Assembly: GCA_963624975.1 (NCBI GenBank)
Contig: CAVFRF010000098.1
Coordinates: 1-13,683, forward strand
DNA length: 13,683 nt
From: CAVLCC01 sp963624975
Lineage (GTDB): Bacteria > Actinomycetota > Coriobacteriia > Coriobacteriales > CADBOM01
Direction: 5' to 3'
Shown: piece by piece, positions 5,371 to 12,034 of the stretch
Layout: each line of letters starts with the position of its first letter
Numbering within the stretch: position 1 is the first letter of the stretch
Position numbers and translations under genes: made by a program
The notes under the pieces: model-generated
Databases searched by the model: none
What the model saw: only the letters and a program-made list of their open reading frames with translations
Told to the model about the DNA's origin: nothing

Positions 5371-5847
5371 CTAGTTCGCCCGCGACAGCGCGATCGTGCC
5401 CGTGCGGGCCATCTCCTTTATGCCGTAGCCGCGGAAGAGGTCCTCCATGATCTTGAGCTTCTCGTCGGTGCCCGTGGCCTCGACGGTCATAGAGCTTTTG
5501 CCCACGTCGATGATCTTGGCGTGAAACACGTCCACCAGCTCGATGATCTCGTGCCGGGTGTCGGCCGGGGCATGCACCTTGAACAGCGCCAGTTCGCGGT
5601 CCACCGAGGGCTCGTCGGTAAAGTCGTTGATCTTGTGCACGTTGATGAGCTTGTGCAGCTGCTTCGATATCTGCTCGAGCGCCACGTCGTCGGCATCTAC
5701 CACCACGGTCACTCGCGAGAGCGTGGGGTCCTCGGTGGGGCCTACGGCCAGCGACTCGATGTTGAAGCCGCGCCTCGAGATAAGCCCCGTGATGCGCGCC
5801 AGCACGGCGAACTTGTTGTCCACCAGAAGCGAAAGGGTATGCCTCAT
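5371..5847 (-). CDS. ilvN: Acetolactate synthase small (regulatory) subunit
   Basis: This 158-residue protein has the standard length and layout of the acetohydroxyacid synthase small subunit. An N-terminal ACT domain covers about residues 2-75 (HTLSLLVDNKFAVLARITG, then FNIESLAVG), and a C-terminal small-subunit domain follows from about 80. It activates the catalytic subunit and normally confers feedback inhibition by valine or related amino acids through the ACT domain; the conserved Asn of the LVDN loop and the Gly-rich turn of the ligand site are present. The ATG at 5847 follows AAGGAGG, which lies inside the last codons of ilvB. Only 2 nt separate the ilvB stop from this start, so translation is probably coupled and the two subunits made together. 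Confidence 0.95.
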   Translation of the reverse strand: MRHTLSLLVDNKFAVLARITGLISRRGFNIESLAVGPTEDPTLSRVTVVVDADDVALEQISKQLHKLINVHKINDFTDEPSVDRELALFKVHAPADTRHEIIELVDVFHAKIIDVGKSSMTVEATGTDEKLKIMEDLFRGYGIKEMARTGTIALSRAN

Positions 5848-5849
5848 GC

Positions 5850-7682
5850 CTATCGACCTCCTTCTGCGCCGCGGCCCTGATCCAGCCCGTCCACGCCGAT
5901 CATCTTGCTAATTGCCGCGCCGTTGCGCACCGCCGGAAACACCATCTCGGCAGCCGACATGTGCACGTCGAGCAGCGCCGGCCCCTCGGCGTCCACCAGC
6001 CTCTTCACCGCACCTTCCAGCTCGGCGGGGTCGCTCACCATCTCGCCCTGCCAGCCGTAGGCCCGGGCCAGCATCTCGAAGTCGGGGATACGCGGCATGT
6101 CGGTGGCAAAGTAGCGCTTCATGTAGAACAGCTCCTGGAACTGCCGCACCATGCCCAGCTTGCCGTTGTTGAAGATCAGGATCTTGATGGGCAGGCCGTA
6201 CTGCGTGCACGTGGCCATCTCCTGGATGCTCATCTGCGCCGAGCCGTCGCCGGCCAGGCAGATCACCATCTTGTCGGGGCAGGCGAACTGCACGCCCATC
6301 GCAGCCGGGATGCCGAATCCCATGGTGCCCGCGCCGCCGGAGGTTATGAATGTGCCCACCCCCCTGTCGTCGAGGTACTGCGATGCCCACATCTGGTGCT
6401 CGCCCACCTCGGTGGTAAACACCACGTCCTTGTCGGCGGTGAGCTTGTTGATGGCCTCGAAGATCTGCTGCGCGTTGATGATGCTGGGGTCGGGAATGTT
6501 GTGCTGCACCTTGCAGCTGGCACGCCACTCGTCGATCTGCTCGAGCCAGGTCGACGTGCGCGGCTCCGGCTCGCTCTTCTGAATCTGCGCGAACAGGGCC
6601 GAGAGCACCATGTGCGCGTCGCCCACGATAGGCAGGTCCACGTGCACGTTCTTGCCGATCTCGGCCGGGTCGATGTCGATGTGGATGACCTTGGCCTTCT
6701 CGGCAAACTCGCTCACGTCGCCCGTGACCCTGTTGGAAAGGCGCGAGCCCACCACGATGAGCAGGTCGGAGTTGACCACCGCGAGGTTGGCCTGCGGGGT
6801 GCCGTGCATGCCCATGCGCCCGAGATGCAGGTAGTGGCTCGCGGGGAAGGTGCCGCGTGCCATCAGCGTCTCGGCCACGGGGATCTGCAGGATCTCGGCC
6901 AGGTTCTTGAGGTCGGCCTCGGCATGCGACGACACGATGCCGCCGCCGGCGATGATAACCGGGCGCGAGGCCTTCTGCATGAGGTTGGCCGCCTGCTTGA
7001 CCTGGCGCGCGTTGCCCTTGTAGGTGGGCTTGTAGGAGGGAATCGAAACCTTCTCCACGGGCGGCTCGTACACCACCTTCTGCGCCGCGATGTCGCTTGG
7101 CACGCAGATAACCACGGGGCCGGGACGGCCGGTGGATGCGATGTGGAACGCCTCGCGCACGCTGGGCACCAGGTCCTCCACGTCTTTGATGAGGTAGCTG
7201 TGCTTGGTTACCGGAAGCGTGATGCCCAGGAAGTCGGCCTCCTGGAACGCGTCGGTGCCGATGGCGTCGGTAGACACCTGTCCCGCGATCACGACTATGG
7301 GGATGGAGTCCATGTAGGCGTCGGCGATGCCTGTGACGGTGTTGGTGGCGCCCGGGCCGCTGGTTACCAGCACGACGCCGGGCTTGCCGGCAGTGCGCGC
7401 GTAGCCATCGGCCGCATGCGCCGCAGACTGCTCGTGGCGCACAAGGATGTGGTTGATCTTCTGGCAATCGTATAGCGCGTCGTAGATGTCGAGGACGGTG
7501 CCTCCGGGATATCCGAAGATGGTGTCGACCCCTTCGTCGACCAGCGCGCTCACGAGGGCGCGGGCACCAGTGACCATCTCCACGTCTTCGTTTGGCTGAG
7601 CGGCCGCCTTGGCAGGCCGCTTGGATACGGTCTGGGGCTTTTCCGTCTTATTGGTCTTACGAGATGTTGTTCTAGATTGCAT
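5850..7682 (-). CDS. ilvB: Acetolactate synthase large (catalytic) subunit
   Basis: This thiamine-diphosphate enzyme condenses two pyruvates, or pyruvate with 2-oxobutyrate, in the first common step of valine/leucine and isoleucine synthesis. It is 610 residues long. The catalytic Glu84 lies in RHEQSAAHAADGYAR. The central domain carries the usual RPGPVV and AGGGI features. The ThDP/Mg motif starts GDGSAQMS (478) and ends with NN (505-506). GKLGMVRQFQELFY follows, as in biosynthetic AHAS rather than catabolic enzymes. The first ~33 residues are a basic, low-complexity extension (KTNKTEKPQTVSKRPAKAAA) before the conserved domain. The start at 7682 follows GGAGGG with a 5-nt spacer. It is the first gene of the operon behind the T-box leader, and the partner subunit ilvN follows directly. 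Confidence 0.97.
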   Translation of the reverse strand: MQSRTTSRKTNKTEKPQTVSKRPAKAAAQPNEDVEMVTGARALVSALVDEGVDTIFGYPGGTVLDIYDALYDCQKINHILVRHEQSAAHAADGYARTAGKPGVVLVTSGPGATNTVTGIADAYMDSIPIVVIAGQVSTDAIGTDAFQEADFLGITLPVTKHSYLIKDVEDLVPSVREAFHIASTGRPGPVVICVPSDIAAQKVVYEPPVEKVSIPSYKPTYKGNARQVKQAANLMQKASRPVIIAGGGIVSSHAEADLKNLAEILQIPVAETLMARGTFPASHYLHLGRMGMHGTPQANLAVVNSDLLIVVGSRLSNRVTGDVSEFAEKAKVIHIDIDPAEIGKNVHVDLPIVGDAHMVLSALFAQIQKSEPEPRTSTWLEQIDEWRASCKVQHNIPDPSIINAQQIFEAINKLTADKDVVFTTEVGEHQMWASQYLDDRGVGTFITSGGAGTMGFGIPAAMGVQFACPDKMVICLAGDGSAQMSIQEMATCTQYGLPIKILIFNNGKLGMVRQFQELFYMKRYFATDMPRIPDFEMLARAYGWQGEMVSDPAELEGAVKRLVDAEGPALLDVHMSAAEMVFPAVRNGAAISKMIGVDGLDQGRGAEGGR

Positions 7683-8018
7683 TGTCTCCCTCCCGCCGTG
7701 TGGGCCTCGAGCGCTGCGCTTAGTGCTGCCGTGCTCCTAGGCCGCCAGACCGTCGTTGCCGGGCTTCTCGCGATGGGCTTTCTCGTTCGTCGAACTCTTG
7801 CAAGGCCCTCGGCCTCGCCTCTTCGACTCGTCGATGTGCCCATCTGCCAAACCCAGATGCGTCGTACCGGCGGCAGGGATTCTGCCGTGTGGTGTGGAGA
7901 TGCTATCGATCGGTTGCCCGCATGCGAATGCATGAGATTGCGAGATTGCGCCTATGCCTTCGCCAAACCGCGCCTTCGCGAGAGCGCATGTCGCGCGTGC
8001 CGTGCGCGAAGCGAATGC
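7683..8018 (-). other. Long structured leader between the T-box and ilvB
   Basis: This 336-nt stretch between the T-box antiterminator and the ilvB start has no credible gene. It holds several perfect small hairpins: CGCG-CCTT-CGCG (7969-7980), CATGC-GAAT-GCATG (7921-7934), CGGCAG-5 nt-CTGCCG (7871-7887) and CATCTG-7 nt-CAGATG (7841-7859). The 8-mer GAGATTGC is directly repeated at 7934-7949. No minus-strand T-run of four or more follows any hairpin, so a canonical intrinsic terminator is not visible. Confidence 0.55.
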
Positions 8019-8252
8019 GGAGATGCGGAAGACACCACCTCGGGTATCTCCAACCAGCACGGCTGATAACGGTAGCCACCGATTCGACTTACTCTCCGCC
8101 GCTGCTCGCAAAAGGTCGTTTCCCGAGGCTGCGGCAAATTTCCGCCGAACTGCTCGGAGGTGGATTTCGAAGCGTCCCCCGCCAGGCTCGCACCATTTAC
8201 CCGGCTCTCTGAGGTGAGGATTGGCCCCTACTCTTCCTCGTCATAGCAATTC
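8019..8252 (-). promoter_or_regulatory. T-box riboswitch (tRNA-sensing leader), specifier UCC, probably serine
   Basis: Stem I base UGCU (8248-8245) pairs with AGCA (8154-8151); GAGG (8239-8236) pairs with CCUC above a kink turn. The specifier loop has the 5' AGUA (8232-8229) opposite GAAAUCCA (8168-8161). The distal part shows AGAGAGCCGGG, then GGUGCGAG, then CCUGGC (8210-8181), the classic AG bulge and apical loop pair. A middle stem, GCCGC with GCGGC, follows. The T-box antiterminator is UCGG (8082-8079), bulge UGGCUACC and closing CCGA (8043-8040). By the GAA-N-codon-A layout of known T-boxes the codon is UCC (8164-8162), for tRNA-Ser(GGA). The bulge UGGC pairs with GCCA, that is G73, also typical of tRNA-Ser. 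An AUC (Ile) reading one base earlier is possible but fits worse. Binding of uncharged tRNA should raise expression of ilvB-ilvN-serA. Confidence 0.85.
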
Positions 8253-8271
8253 TCGTATGCGATTGGGTAAG

Positions 8272-8277
8272 AGTATA
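8272..8277 (-). promoter_or_regulatory. Candidate -10 box for the T-box/ilvB-ilvN-serA transcript
   Basis: Minus-strand TATACT (8277-8272) lies 20-25 nt before the first paired base of stem I, the right distance for transcription to begin at the leader. The -35 region is unclear: TTGCAA is present but only 6 nt upstream, and nothing close to TTGACA lies at 16-18 nt. Confidence 0.45.
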
Positions 8278-8366
8278 CGCCCGTTGCAAAACATCTTTTG
8301 CATATATTCCGTGTGTGCCGCCCGAAACCAGCGTGCCCGCCGATGGAGATACTTTGAAAGGCATCC

Positions 8367-8417
8367 GGATTTCCGCACTTTTTGTTTGGCAGATTTGGGG
8401 GGATTTCCGCACTTTTT
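8367..8417. repeat. 17-bp direct repeat with 34-bp spacing beside tRNA-Leu
   Basis: GGATTTCCGCACTTTTT occurs perfectly at 8367-8383 and 8401-8417. The 17-nt spacer (GTTTGGCAGATTTGGGG) is A/T- and G-rich. The second copy ends 13 nt before the tRNA 3' end. The minus strand reads AAAAAGTGCGGAAATCC twice. The region is not a terminator hairpin. It may be two units of a dispersed intergenic repeat. Confidence 0.7.
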
Positions 8418-8430
8418 CAGCAAAATTGAA

Positions 8431-8515
8431 TGGTAGGGGCGGAGGGGTTCGAACCCTCAAGTCTAAAGACGGCGGATTTTAAGTCCGCTGTGTATGCCAA
8501 TTCCACCACGCCCCC
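8431..8515 (-). tRNA. tRNA-Leu, anticodon UAA, CCA encoded
   Basis: The minus strand folds into a full class II tRNA. The acceptor is GGGGGCG with CGCCCCT; the D arm is GTG with CAC around GAATTGGCATA. The anticodon arm is GCGGA-CTTAAAA-TCCGC with anticodon TAA. The variable arm is long (GTC-TTTA-GAC) and the T arm is GAGGG-TTCGAAC-CCCTC. A73 and CCA are encoded. The first acceptor pair is G-U. It reads UUA (and UUG by wobble) leucine codons. It lies between the phosphatase gene and the T-box leader. Confidence 0.96.
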
Positions 8516-8632
8516 ATGATGCGGCTCGCCGAACGCGGTCGCGGAAACATTGCGCCCGAAGTAGCCGAGCGCGTAAAGATGATAGCACGCCGCAGCCCTG
8601 CCGCGGTTGCCCGAGACGTGAAAGCAGAGGTG

Positions 8633-9769
8633 CTAGAACGGCCAGTTGAGCATGAGGCCCTTGAGGTTGTCGGACTCGCTCACCACCAGCTCGTCGGTAC
8701 CGGACAGCTGCATCAGGGTCTGCAGGATGAGCATGCCCGCCACGATCACACCGGCTCGCTTGGGTTCGAGGCCCACCACGTTGCGCCTCTGCTCGAGGGT
8801 CATGTCGGCCAGCCTCTCGAGAGCCGCGTCCACGTCGGCGCGGCGCATCGTGCGACCGTGCACCTTGCCCGAGTCGTACTCGCGCATCTGGTCGTGCATC
8901 GACACCAGCGAGGTGGCCGTGCCGGCAACGCCGATGAGCTTGCGGACCTTCACGGCATCGTCGCCTGCGAAGAAGCCCTCGATCTGCGACTCGATCCAGC
9001 TGCGGGCTTGCGCCAACTCGGCCTCGGTGGGCGGGTCGTCGTGCAGGAACATGTCGGTGACCCTGCGGCAGCCCACGTTGAACGAGTGCGCCTTGCGGAT
9101 GGCAGGCACCCCGCCTTGCGGCGAATCGCCGAAGATCAGCTCGGTGGAGCCTCCGCCGATGTCGTTGACCAGTATGCCCTCGCCGGCGAAGTCGCTCACC
9201 GCGCCCGCGAAGGAGAGGCTCGCCTCTATGTCGCCCGAGATCACCTTGAGGGGGATGTTGCGCGCCGCAAGGGCACTCACAAGCTCGCCGCTGTTGGATG
9301 CATCACGAGCGGCCGACGTGGCCATGGCTATGGCGAAGGGGCGCTCGTCGGAGTTGCCCGCCAGGTCGAGGCCGAACTCGCGCATCGTCTGCACGAAGCC
9401 GTCCACGGCTGCGGCCACGCGGGCTATGGCTTCGGGCTTGAGCACGCCCGACTGCACCAGCCCCTCGCCCAGCTCGGTGATCACGGCGGTCTTGTAGAGC
9501 ACGTCCACCGCGGGAGCGGAGTCCGCGTCTGCGCTCGAGCCTGCGGTCGCGCTCGCCGCCGGCCAGCAGTCGGCGATCATCATCCGCGTGGTCACCGTGC
9601 CGATATCGATGGTGACTCTCCTCGTCGCAAAGTGCTTCTCGCGCAACTCGGCGGGCGCTTCCCTTGCATCCAGCAGCACGCCGTTTTGGACATGCTCACC
9701 CTCGGATTCGGCTATCGCCGCGTCGATGTGTTCGGTATCCGTCGTGTTTGCATCTAGACCGTTGCCCAT
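8633..9769 (-). CDS. Ppx/GppA-family phosphatase (exopolyphosphatase or pppGpp phosphatase)
   Basis: A 378-residue member of the ASKHA-fold family that removes terminal phosphate from polyphosphate and/or converts pppGpp to ppGpp, acting in the cytoplasm. The phosphate-1 loop is VTIDIGTVTTR (52-62). The family's T-S-A-x-R-D-A block is at 151-157. SGDIEA (178-183) stands where many members have SGEEEA. The phosphate-2 loop DIGGGSTEL is at 203-211, and GVAGTATSL is the third nucleotide-site segment. The ~50 residues before the domain and the Ala-rich insertion around 70-88 are not conserved. The start at 9769 has AAAGGCGG 6 nt upstream. It follows the septum-initiator gene by 50 nt, so the two are probably co-transcribed. 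The C-terminal HD-like domain of long Ppx proteins is absent, so this is the short form. Substrate cannot be told from sequence. Confidence 0.88.
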   Translation of the reverse strand: MGNGLDANTTDTEHIDAAIAESEGEHVQNGVLLDAREAPAELREKHFATRRVTIDIGTVTTRMMIADCWPAASATAGSSADADSAPAVDVLYKTAVITELGEGLVQSGVLKPEAIARVAAAVDGFVQTMREFGLDLAGNSDERPFAIAMATSAARDASNSGELVSALAARNIPLKVISGDIEASLSFAGAVSDFAGEGILVNDIGGGSTELIFGDSPQGGVPAIRKAHSFNVGCRRVTDMFLHDDPPTEAELAQARSWIESQIEGFFAGDDAVKVRKLIGVAGTATSLVSMHDQMREYDSGKVHGRTMRRADVDAALERLADMTLEQRRNVVGLEPKRAGVIVAGMLILQTLMQLSGTDELVVSESDNLKGLMLNWPF

Positions 9770-9819
9770 AGATGTCCGCCTTTGCAATAGCTGGCCGCAG
9801 CTGCGACACCGCCGCGAGC

Positions 9820-11832
9820 CTACTTCACGCCGAAGAACGCGTCCAGGAACTCCGTGAGCGCCGACTTCTCCTCTTTCACGGCGGTGCTGCTGTTGCCCGC
9901 AGCCTCGAGGGCCGAAGCGCTGGAGTTGTCGGCCAGCCCTATCACCGAAACGGCTTCCTCGCCGTCCTTGACCCAGCCGTACTGCGAGCGGGCGTAGTTC
10001 TCGATGCCGTCGTCGGTGGCCAGCGCGTCGATGCCCTCCTGCAGCTGCACGTTGCGGTCTTCCAGCTGCGCCAGCTGAGCGTTGGACCTCTCGAGCCCGC
10101 GCACCGATGCGTAGTACTCGCGTGCCGTGGGGTACAGCATGATGCCGGCCATCAGCACCACCGCAGCCACGACTGCCGCCACCTTGAACTTGTCGGAACG
10201 CGCAGCCCGCTTTGCCGCCGAGTCGCATGCCGCCGCAGCGGCTCCCGAGAGCATGCGCACGCCGCCGTGCTGGCTCTTGTTGGCCTTGCCCCTGGCCTTG
10301 CGCCCCGACCTCGACCTTGCCGAATCCATCGGCTCGAAGAGCGGCTTCTTGTTGGCCTCGATAGCCGCCTGGCGCTCGCGCTCTTCCTTGCGCTTCTGGC
10401 GACGCGACTTCTTCTTGCGGTTAGTGTAGCGCGCAGCTGCGGCGGAACCCTCTTCGCGCGAAACGTCCGGTTGCTCCTCCGCATCGGCATTGCCGTCTTC
10501 GGCACGCTCGTCGTCCTCGTCGTTTCTCACGGTGATGAACATCTCGAAGTCGTCGTTGCCGCGCCTTGCACGTTTACCGCGCTTGTCGTTCTTGTCGCGC
10601 TTGCTGTGCTTGCCACCTGCTTCGCCCTTGCTCTGCAGATAGCGCGCCGCCGCCTGCTCGCTGGAGCGTCCCGGCTTCGAGGCTGTGCCTGCCTCGCGAC
10701 CGGCCTCGAGGTCCATCTCGAGCGCGTCCTTGGCGAACAGCTCCTCCGCGAACTTGAGGGCTTCGATGGCATCGCTGGTCTCCTCGTCGCGAGAGCGCGA
10801 GTCGGTGGCGTTGCGGCCAACCGCCTGCATTCTGGCGGCCTGAGCAGTGTCCCTTGCAACGGAGTCCTTCGCAGCAGCTCGCTTGCCGATGCGCTTGCCC
10901 GAGGCACGGCTCTTCTCGTTCTTCCTCACGTGGCTGCCGGCAGCCTCGCCCCTGCGTCGCGTCGATTTGCCAGAAGACTTCGCCGATGTGTCGGATTTGC
11001 CCTCGGCCGCCGCAGCCGCGCCTGTCATCGCGCCGGCAACGCCAGCCTTCGCTGCGGGATGTGCCTTCGCGCCATGCTTCGCGGTGCCGGACCTCCTGGC
11101 GTTCGTGCTCTCGGCGCGGCGTTCGGTATTGGAACTTGCCGCTGGCCTTCTCTTCGGAACATTGCCGTCAAGTGCCGTGACAACCTCAGAAGCAACCGCA
11201 TCTACGGGCTGGCTGGAATCAGAAGATTTCGAACCTGCACGTGCCGCAGCACCCGAACGCCTGTTGCGGGCAGAATTCCTCTTGGGCTTCCTGTCGTGGT
11301 CCTCGTTCATCGCGGAGGCGGGGGCAGCGGCAGCTCGCCGTCCCGACTTGGCTTGCGACTCGGATCGCGCCGCGGCACTCGAACCCTTGCGGCTGAACAC
11401 GTAGTCGCCGGCCACCACCACGTCGTCGCCGAGCGACATGAGCGCCATCTCGGCATCGCTGGGCTTCCTGGACTGTTTGGGAGCGCTCGGAGCAGCCTGT
11501 GCCGAACGCGGCGCCGAACCGGCAGCGCTCTGCTGCGGTCGGGCCGCCTGCGCGCAACTTTGCGTCTGGCGAGCCGGCTGCGCTGAAACCCTCGCGGCCC
11601 GAGGCGCCTCTTCGACAGCACCCGTCACGCATTGGAACGACACGGTCTCGGCGCTCGACAGGCTCTGGCTGTGCGACTGGGCATCGCCCACGGCGCCGTC
11701 CACCACGCGCAGCTCTATCGTCGCGTTCGACGACGCATTGCGCATGCTGCTGCCCTGCAAGCCTTGCGACGCATCGAATGCGCCGGTAGCCTGCGTAATA
11801 TCTGCACCTGTGGCAACCGTGAATCTGGCCAT
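9820..11832 (-). CDS. FtsB/DivIC-like septum formation initiator with very long disordered N-terminus
   Basis: The C-terminal ~120 residues are a septum formation initiator domain. They comprise one transmembrane helix (about 550-567, FKVAAVVAAVVLMAGIML), a coiled coil (about 568-606, VRGLERSNAQLAQLEDRNVQ) and the family's DGIENYARSQYGWVKDGE block. Such proteins bridge FtsL/FtsQ-type partners at the division site. Typical members are about 100-200 aa; this one has 670. The extra ~545 residues lie on the cytoplasmic side by the topology and are Ala/Ser/Arg/Lys-rich and low-complexity, with basic clusters (NRKKKSRRQKRKEERER). They include short more ordered pieces (PSDAEMALMSLGDDVVVAGD; SDAIEALKFAEELFAKDALE). 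The ATG at 11832 follows AAAGGAG with a spacer of about 9 nt. It is upstream of the Ppx/GppA gene and may share its operon. Codon use and GC bias look like the neighbours, so a real long gene is likely. Confidence 0.82.
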   Translation of the reverse strand: MARFTVATGADITQATGAFDASQGLQGSSMRNASSNATIELRVVDGAVGDAQSHSQSLSSAETVSFQCVTGAVEEAPRAARVSAQPARQTQSCAQAARPQQSAAGSAPRSAQAAPSAPKQSRKPSDAEMALMSLGDDVVVAGDYVFSRKGSSAAARSESQAKSGRRAAAAPASAMNEDHDRKPKRNSARNRRSGAAARAGSKSSDSSQPVDAVASEVVTALDGNVPKRRPAASSNTERRAESTNARRSGTAKHGAKAHPAAKAGVAGAMTGAAAAAEGKSDTSAKSSGKSTRRRGEAAGSHVRKNEKSRASGKRIGKRAAAKDSVARDTAQAARMQAVGRNATDSRSRDEETSDAIEALKFAEELFAKDALEMDLEAGREAGTASKPGRSSEQAAARYLQSKGEAGGKHSKRDKNDKRGKRARRGNDDFEMFITVRNDEDDERAEDGNADAEEQPDVSREEGSAAAARYTNRKKKSRRQKRKEERERQAAIEANKKPLFEPMDSARSRSGRKARGKANKSQHGGVRMLSGAAAAACDSAAKRAARSDKFKVAAVVAAVVLMAGIMLYPTAREYYASVRGLERSNAQLAQLEDRNVQLQEGIDALATDDGIENYARSQYGWVKDGEEAVSVIGLADNSSASALEAAGNSSTAVKEEKSALTEFLDAFFGVK

Positions 11833-11861
11833 CTCGAATGGCTCCTTCGAAAGTCGACTAC

Positions 11862-11912
11862 GTGGTTCGTTTAAGTGGTTCGTTTATAGTGACTGTGTGG
11901 TTAGAAAGTCTA
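11862..11912 (-). promoter_or_regulatory. Candidate promoter of the septum-initiator gene with tandem 13-bp repeat at the start site
   Basis: Minus-strand TAGACT (11912-11907), an 18-nt spacer and TATAAA (11888-11883) form a plausible promoter 50 nt ahead of the ATG. At the expected transcript start GTGGTTCGTTTA (plus sense) occurs twice in tandem (11862-11873 and 11875-11886; period 13). Part of a third copy (GTGGTTAG) lies in the spacer. The repeats overlap the -10 box and +1. Confidence 0.45.
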
Positions 11913-12034
11913 TCATACCCAAGCGCGATCGCAGCGGTGCCATTCCATCAAATTGAAGGCAAATTTGCGATGAGCCGGATCTTGCCAAACGCAGCACGTC
12001 GAACGCGACGACGCATCTCGCCTGCGCTCGCCGG

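Noticed and set aside
5961..7475. Long open frames on both strands overlapping ilvB
   Set aside because: Frame shadows of ilvB, whose ThDP and catalytic motifs are intact in its own frame.
7737..8111. Minus-strand frame of 124 codons across the T-box
   Set aside because: It overlaps conserved T-box elements, has no ribosome binding site and no family resemblance.
8163..8165. AUC (isoleucine) as the T-box specifier
   Set aside because: It would match ilvB function, but it is shifted one base from the GAA-N-codon-A layout, is followed by C in place of the usual purine, and does not suit the UGGC bulge, since tRNA-Ile has A73. Kept as the main alternative.
9772..11586. 604-codon plus-strand frame opposite the septum-initiator gene
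   Set aside because: No ribosome binding site and Leu/Arg/Cys-rich composition; the minus frame ends in a clear FtsB/DivIC-like domain. The low-complexity minus frame made this worth checking, but the domain and start site decide it.
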